Below are positions 5,575 to 8,520 of a DNA stretch of 8,520 bases, in pieces. How positions within the stretch are numbered: position 1 is the first letter of the stretch; every line of letters begins with the position of its first letter. Position numbers and translations under genes: made by a program. The DNA is from Deltaproteobacteria bacterium RBG_16_54_18 (GTDB lineage: Bacteria; Desulfobacterota; B13-G15; RBG-16-54-18), in NCBI GenBank assembly GCA_001797935.1, contig MGQT01000097.1:1-8520 (forward strand). The letters are read 5' to 3'. Below the pieces are notes generated by a model. That model saw only the letters and a program-made list of their open reading frames with translations. It ran no database searches and was not told the origin of the DNA.

Positions 5575-6447
5575 ATGGGGTGGCGTGAGCGGCTGAAGAG
5601 CGGAAGCTTTCTAACGATCGTAGAGGCCTTACCTCCCAAGGGGGTAGATGTCAAGAGGTTTGAGGAACAGTTGATACCCGTGAAGGGGAGGGTGGAGGCC
5701 ATCTCGGTACCCTCCCTGCAAGGTGGGATCATGCGCATGAGTTCCTGGGCGGCATGTCGGTATCTCCTCGATAAGGGGTACGAGACGATCTGTGAGATAT
5801 CGTGTGCCCATCAGAATCGGGTGGCGATACAGGCGGAGCTGCTCGGTGCCCACCTCTTAGGTCTCGAGAATGTGATGGCAGCCGTGGGAGATGATCCGAA
5901 GTTGGGAGATCACCCCGAGACCAAGGCGGTCTTCGACATAGACCTCCTCGAGCTTTTGGAGGCAATAAAGAAGCTCCACCGGGGATATGATATGAGCGGT
6001 GGAGATCTGGAAGGAGCCCCCCGTTTTTGCGTTGGTGCGCGGCTTGATGCCAGCGCGCAAGGCCATGTCCTCGATCTGGAGATGAAGGAGATGGAGCAGA
6101 AGATCCGTCTCGGGGTGGAATTCTTCATCACGACCTCGGTGTACGATCTCGCACAATTCGAGGCATTCATGCAGAAGGCGCGGAGTTTCGGTGTCCCCAT
6201 CATCGCGGGGCTGATGGTGCTGAAATCGGCCGGGATGGCCCGGTACATCAACAAACATATTGAAGGGGTCATGATCCCCGAGGGAATCATCGAACAGTTG
6301 ATGAAGGCCCCGGACAAAATCGCGGCCTCCATCGACATAGCAGCAGAGCTCATCACAGGGGAGCGCGCACTATGCCAGGGGGTGAACATCGTATCAATGG
6401 GGTGGGAGGACAAGGTCCCCCGCCTCCTGGATGCAGCAGGTCTCTAA
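5575..6447 (+). CDS. Divergent MetF-like protein (second copy)
   Basis: This 290-residue protein belongs to the methylenetetrahydrofolate reductase TIM-barrel family and is clearly paralogous to the MetF at 1778-2698. Shared blocks include IVEALPPKG (Glu17 in the catalytic Glu position), RMSSWAA, NRVAIQAELLGA, VGDDP (Asp106), VFDID, KSAGMARYINKHIEGVMIP and a terminal GWEDKVPRLLDAAGL. Several positions around the flavin/folate pocket differ: NVTDNQT becomes SVPSLQG, RDRNR becomes AHQNR, and the Gln of FIQTQCIYD becomes Thr187 in FFITTSVYD. No MetV gene is adjacent; instead hdrC and hdrB follow. It is probably a flavoprotein electron acceptor or donor of the HdrCBA set, but methylene-THF as its substrate is uncertain because of these changes. 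The start is fixed by the ribosome site at 5563. Family is confident; activity is open. Confidence 0.85.
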   Translation: MGWRERLKSGSFLTIVEALPPKGVDVKRFEEQLIPVKGRVEAISVPSLQGGIMRMSSWAACRYLLDKGYETICEISCAHQNRVAIQAELLGAHLLGLENVMAAVGDDPKLGDHPETKAVFDIDLLELLEAIKKLHRGYDMSGGDLEGAPRFCVGARLDASAQGHVLDLEMKEMEQKIRLGVEFFITTSVYDLAQFEAFMQKARSFGVPIIAGLMVLKSAGMARYINKHIEGVMIPEGIIEQLMKAPDKIAASIDIAAELITGERALCQGVNIVSMGWEDKVPRLLDAAGL

Positions 6448-6493
6448 TCGGAGCTGGATAGAAGGTTCCCCCGGAGATGATCCATGGAGGAGG

Positions 6494-7069
6494 ATGGGAA
6501 AGGCTAGAACCATACGCACGGATAAAGTGATCCAGGGGGCGGGGTTCGCCCACAGGATCAAGGAGAAAAGCGGCGAGGATGTTTTCCGCTGCTATCAATG
6601 TCTGAAGTGCAGCACGGGGTGTCCTATGGCCGAGGCCATGGATATCCTTCCGAGCCAGGTTATCCGTATGGCCCAGCTGGGAAGGGGGGAGGAGCTGTTG
6701 CGCTCCGAGACCATCTGGGTATGCGTCAGTTGCTATACCTGCAGCATACGGTGCCCCAACGATATCCACATCGCCCATGTCATGGATACCCTGCGGGAGC
6801 TGGCCCTGAAGCAAGGGATTCCACCAAAGCGGGGACGGGTTATCCTTTTCCATCAGCTTTTTTTGGCCTCCATACGGGAGTATGGCCGCGTCTATGAGGC
6901 GAAGCTCCTGGCGAAGTATGAGGCCAAATCAGGGGAGCTGATGAAGAATGCCCGCCTGGGGCTGGCCATGTTCCGCAAGGGGAAGATCGCCCTGCTTCCC
7001 CACAAGGTTGCGGACATCAAAGGGGTGCGGGAGACCTTTGCGCGCCTGAAGGAGGGGGACGAGGGGTGA
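6494..7069 (+). CDS. hdrC: HdrC-like iron-sulfur subunit
   Basis: This 191-residue protein links HdrA to HdrB through two [4Fe-4S] clusters. The motifs are CYQCLKCSTGCP (Cys33, 36, 39, 43) and CVSCYTCSIRCP (Cys77, 80, 83, 87), with the usual spacing and a DILPSQVIRMAQLG segment between them, as in HdrC. No membrane helices are present, so it is the soluble HdrC type rather than a fused HdrE- or QmoC-like membrane form. The ATG at 6494 is preferred because the family starts close to the first cluster and a GGAGG lies 3 bases upstream, slightly short spacing. An in-frame ATG at 6431 would overlap the preceding gene by 17 bases, adds 21 residues and has no ribosome site. The 3' end overlaps hdrB by four bases (GTGA). 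Confidence 0.92.
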   Translation: MGKARTIRTDKVIQGAGFAHRIKEKSGEDVFRCYQCLKCSTGCPMAEAMDILPSQVIRMAQLGRGEELLRSETIWVCVSCYTCSIRCPNDIHIAHVMDTLRELALKQGIPPKRGRVILFHQLFLASIREYGRVYEAKLLAKYEAKSGELMKNARLGLAMFRKGKIALLPHKVADIKGVRETFARLKEGDEG

Positions 7070-7938
7070 AGCGGATAGGATATTATCCCGGCTGCGCCCT
7101 GCTCTCCTCGGCCAAGGACTATAATGTATCTATTCACGCGGTCTTTGAGAGACTGGGAGTTGTTCTGGAGGAGGTAGAGGATTGGATCTGCTGCGGGGCC
7201 AGCTCGGCCCATGCCACCGATGACCTCCTTGCGCTGGCGTTGCCTGCGCGGACCCTCGCGCTGACCGAACAGGCAGGGTTGAGCGCACTCCTCGCACCGT
7301 GCTCCGCCTGTTTCTCCCGGCTGTTGCTGGCCTCCGAGCGGATGAAGGGGGATGAAGACCTCTCGCGCCGAGTCAACGGCGTCATAGATCCCCTGCACTA
7401 CCGGGGGACCGTGGAGGTAAAGAATATACTGGATGTGCTCGTCAACGAGATAGGGATCTCCGAGATCAGTGACCACCTCGTCCGAGGGCTCGATGGGATA
7501 CGGGTCGTGGCCTACTATGGGTGTTGGCTCACGAGGACCATGAGGGTCCCTTCCTTCGATGATTGCGAAGACCCCCGCTCTATGGACCGGATCCTCGCGG
7601 CAGTGGGGGCAGAGCCGCTGCCCTGGTCAGCCAAGATGGACTGCTGCGGGGGGAGTTTGGGGCTGATGGAAGAGGGGCTGACGCAGGGGCTCTGCCGGAA
7701 CATCCTCCGGGCAGCCAGGGATGTGGGGGCCGAGGCGATGGTCACCACCTGCCCCTTGTGCCAGGCCAATGTGGATATCTTTGCCTATAAACATAAAGAC
7801 GAGGATATCTCCGTGCCCATCATGTATCTGACGGATCTTCTCGGGATTGCCCTCGGGTGTCATCTGAAGGGCAGTCATTGGCGCAAGAAGTTTATCGACC
7901 CCTCGGGGGTCTTAAAGAGACACGCCCTGTTGTCGTGA
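7066..7938 (+). CDS. hdrB: HdrB-like subunit with two CCG domains
   Basis: This 290-residue protein is the catalytic subunit of heterodisulfide-reductase-type complexes; in methanogens each of its two CCG motifs binds a noncubane [4Fe-4S] cluster. Motif 1 is Cys10, Cys42-Cys43, Cys79-x2-Cys82 (C-x31-CC-x35-CxxC). Motif 2 is Cys153, Cys193-Cys194, Cys229-x2-Cys232 (C-x39-CC-x34-CxxC). All ten cysteines are present; the x34 gap is one shorter than the usual 35-36. The GTG start overlaps the hdrC stop and follows a GGAGGGGG site by about 7 bases. Bacteria lack the methanogen CoM-S-S-CoB substrate, so the true electron acceptor is unknown. In this context it may be a disulfide, or HdrB may serve as a relay to the MetF-like protein encoded two genes upstream. 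Confidence 0.93.
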   Translation: MKRIGYYPGCALLSSAKDYNVSIHAVFERLGVVLEEVEDWICCGASSAHATDDLLALALPARTLALTEQAGLSALLAPCSACFSRLLLASERMKGDEDLSRRVNGVIDPLHYRGTVEVKNILDVLVNEIGISEISDHLVRGLDGIRVVAYYGCWLTRTMRVPSFDDCEDPRSMDRILAAVGAEPLPWSAKMDCCGGSLGLMEEGLTQGLCRNILRAARDVGAEAMVTTCPLCQANVDIFAYKHKDEDISVPIMYLTDLLGIALGCHLKGSHWRKKFIDPSGVLKRHALLS

Positions 7939-7944
7939 AGGAAG
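7938..7944 (+). promoter_or_regulatory. Shine-Dalgarno site deciding the start of the small winged-helix gene
   Basis: AAGGAAG begins at the last base of the hdrB stop codon and ends two bases before the ATG at 7947, with its AAGGA core four bases away. It supports the short 126-residue product over starts inside hdrB. Confidence 0.5.
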
Positions 7945-7946
7945 CA

Positions 7947-8327
7947 ATGGCACAGAAACACTGGAGCAATGAGATGAAGGTCATCCGGTCTCAGGATCCG
8001 GAGCTGGCCGCCAAGCTCACCCGGCTTTTGGAAAAAGAAGCGCTCTTGCAGGGTGAGGGGAACGTCTATGGTGAACGTTACTCTGCACGTCAGATAGAGC
8101 TCTCCTTCGGGAAGATCGTGCAGACGGAGGCCCAGCGTGCCCGTATCCTCAAGGCCCTGCGCAAGGGCCCCCTGTCCGTCAAGAAACTCGCCAAGGCGCT
8201 CAAGCTTGCCCCCATGGAGGTCCTGGTACACATCGTGGAGTTGCGCAGGCGCAACCGCGTGGCCCTCCATCATATTGAGGAGCGCACGCCCACCTACATC
8301 GCCCTCTCTCCAGGGGATACGGGATGA
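7947..8327 (+). CDS. Small protein with predicted winged-helix C-terminus, unknown function
   Basis: I do not recognise a named family for this 126-residue protein. The N-terminal half is charged (DPELAAKLTRLLEKEALLQG at about 17-36). The C-terminal half (about 62-120) reads like a winged helix-turn-helix: ARILKALRKGPLSVKKLAKAL, then a recognition-helix-like APMEVLVHIVELRRRNRV and a short beta wing ending TPTYIALSP. It has no cysteines. The ATG at 7947 is chosen because AAGGAAG lies just upstream and the gene then begins 8 bases after hdrB; longer in-frame starts at 7857 or 7935 overlap hdrB. Its stop overlaps the hdrA start (ATGA), so it is embedded in the hdrCBA operon. It could be an autoregulator of the operon or a structural/assembly partner of the Hdr complex. 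The fold assignment is from sequence pattern only. Confidence 0.72.
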   Translation: MAQKHWSNEMKVIRSQDPELAAKLTRLLEKEALLQGEGNVYGERYSARQIELSFGKIVQTEAQRARILKALRKGPLSVKKLAKALKLAPMEVLVHIVELRRRNRVALHHIEERTPTYIALSPGDTG

Positions 8328-8520
8328 AGGCCGGAGAGAAGATAGGGGCCGTCCTGGTGGTAGGAGGCGGCATCGGCGGGATGCAGGCCTCCCTTGACCT
8401 CGTCGAGGGCGGCTTCAAGGTCTACCTGCTGGAGCGCTCCCCCAACATCGGCGGTGCCATGTCCCAGCTGGACAAGACCTTTCCCACCAATGACTGTGCG
8501 ATGTGCATTTTGTCACCCAA
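8324..8520 (+). CDS. hdrA: Second HdrA-like subunit, N-terminal part (3' end outside window)
   Basis: The first 65 residues of a second HdrA are visible. They contain the FAD-binding Rossmann motif VVGGGIGGMQASLDL (about 12-26), an acidic end to the second strand (LLERSPNIGG) and the HdrA/QmoA block TFPTNDCAMCILSP, with Cys59 and Cys62 as probable cluster ligands. The protein starts almost directly at the FAD domain and lacks the N-terminal extension of methanogen HdrA, as is common in bacterial homologues. The ATG overlaps the stop of the preceding small gene, and AGGGGA lies about 6 bases upstream. It completes an hdrC-hdrB-x-hdrA order with the second metF. Whether it carries ferredoxin or fused MvhD domains cannot be seen. 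Confidence 0.92.
   Translation, partial: MKAGEKIGAVLVVGGGIGGMQASLDLVEGGFKVYLLERSPNIGGAMSQLDKTFPTNDCAMCILSP

Noticed and set aside
5857..6413. Minus-strand open frames opposite the second metF
   Set aside because: They are shadows of the plus-strand coding frame, with low-complexity translations and no recognisable motifs.
1..8520. Mobile element, CRISPR array or tRNA/rRNA gene
   Set aside because: No transposase or integrase motifs, no direct-repeat array, and no tRNA- or rRNA-like sequence were seen on either strand.

Overview
The window is a densely packed, entirely plus-strand bacterial gene cluster for flavin-based, iron-sulfur electron transfer coupled to folate one-carbon metabolism. 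It carries heterodisulfide-reductase-like subunits (HdrA, HdrB, HdrC), an MvhD-type electron-transfer subunit, and MetF/MetV methylene-tetrahydrofolate reductase subunits. This set points to a strict anaerobe with the methyl branch of the Wood-Ljungdahl pathway, such as an acetogen, a sulfate reducer or syntroph (Desulfobacterota-like), or a related uncultured lineage. Shine-Dalgarno sites, ATGA/GTGA overlaps and a bacterial-style SECIS-like hairpin argue for a bacterium rather than a methanogen. The exact lineage cannot be read from the sequence.

Layout. (1) 1-2698: the C-terminal part of an HdrA with a 2x[4Fe-4S] ferredoxin domain, then mvhD, metV and metF, with short gaps or 4-nt overlaps. 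This resembles the hdr-mvhD-metVF arrangement described for Moorella thermoacetica. The mvhD frame is interrupted by an in-frame TGA at 871-873. The protein family has a cysteine there, homology continues unbroken to 1113, and a hairpin lies at a suitable distance, so I read the TGA as selenocysteine. (2) 2719-5503: a regulatory insert with a single-domain CheY-like receiver, a truncated histidine-kinase ATPase fragment, and a soluble triple-PAS histidine kinase. (3) 5575-8520: a second module with a divergent MetF paralogue, hdrC, hdrB, a small winged-helix-like protein and the start of a second hdrA that runs off the window.

How it may work (inference). In the first module, electrons from NADH, ferredoxin or another carrier would pass through HdrA/MvhD to MetV-MetF for reduction of methylene-THF to methyl-THF, or the reverse. 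In the second module, HdrA2-HdrB-HdrC sits beside a MetF-like protein with altered active-site residues and no adjacent MetV, so its substrate may differ. The two-component proteins between the modules suggest sensory control of one or both.

The main points for a second look are the selenocysteine MvhD, the paired but unequal Hdr-MetF modules with an atypical second MetF, and the unrecognised small gene between hdrB and hdrA. No tRNA, rRNA, CRISPR array, insertion sequence or transposase was seen.
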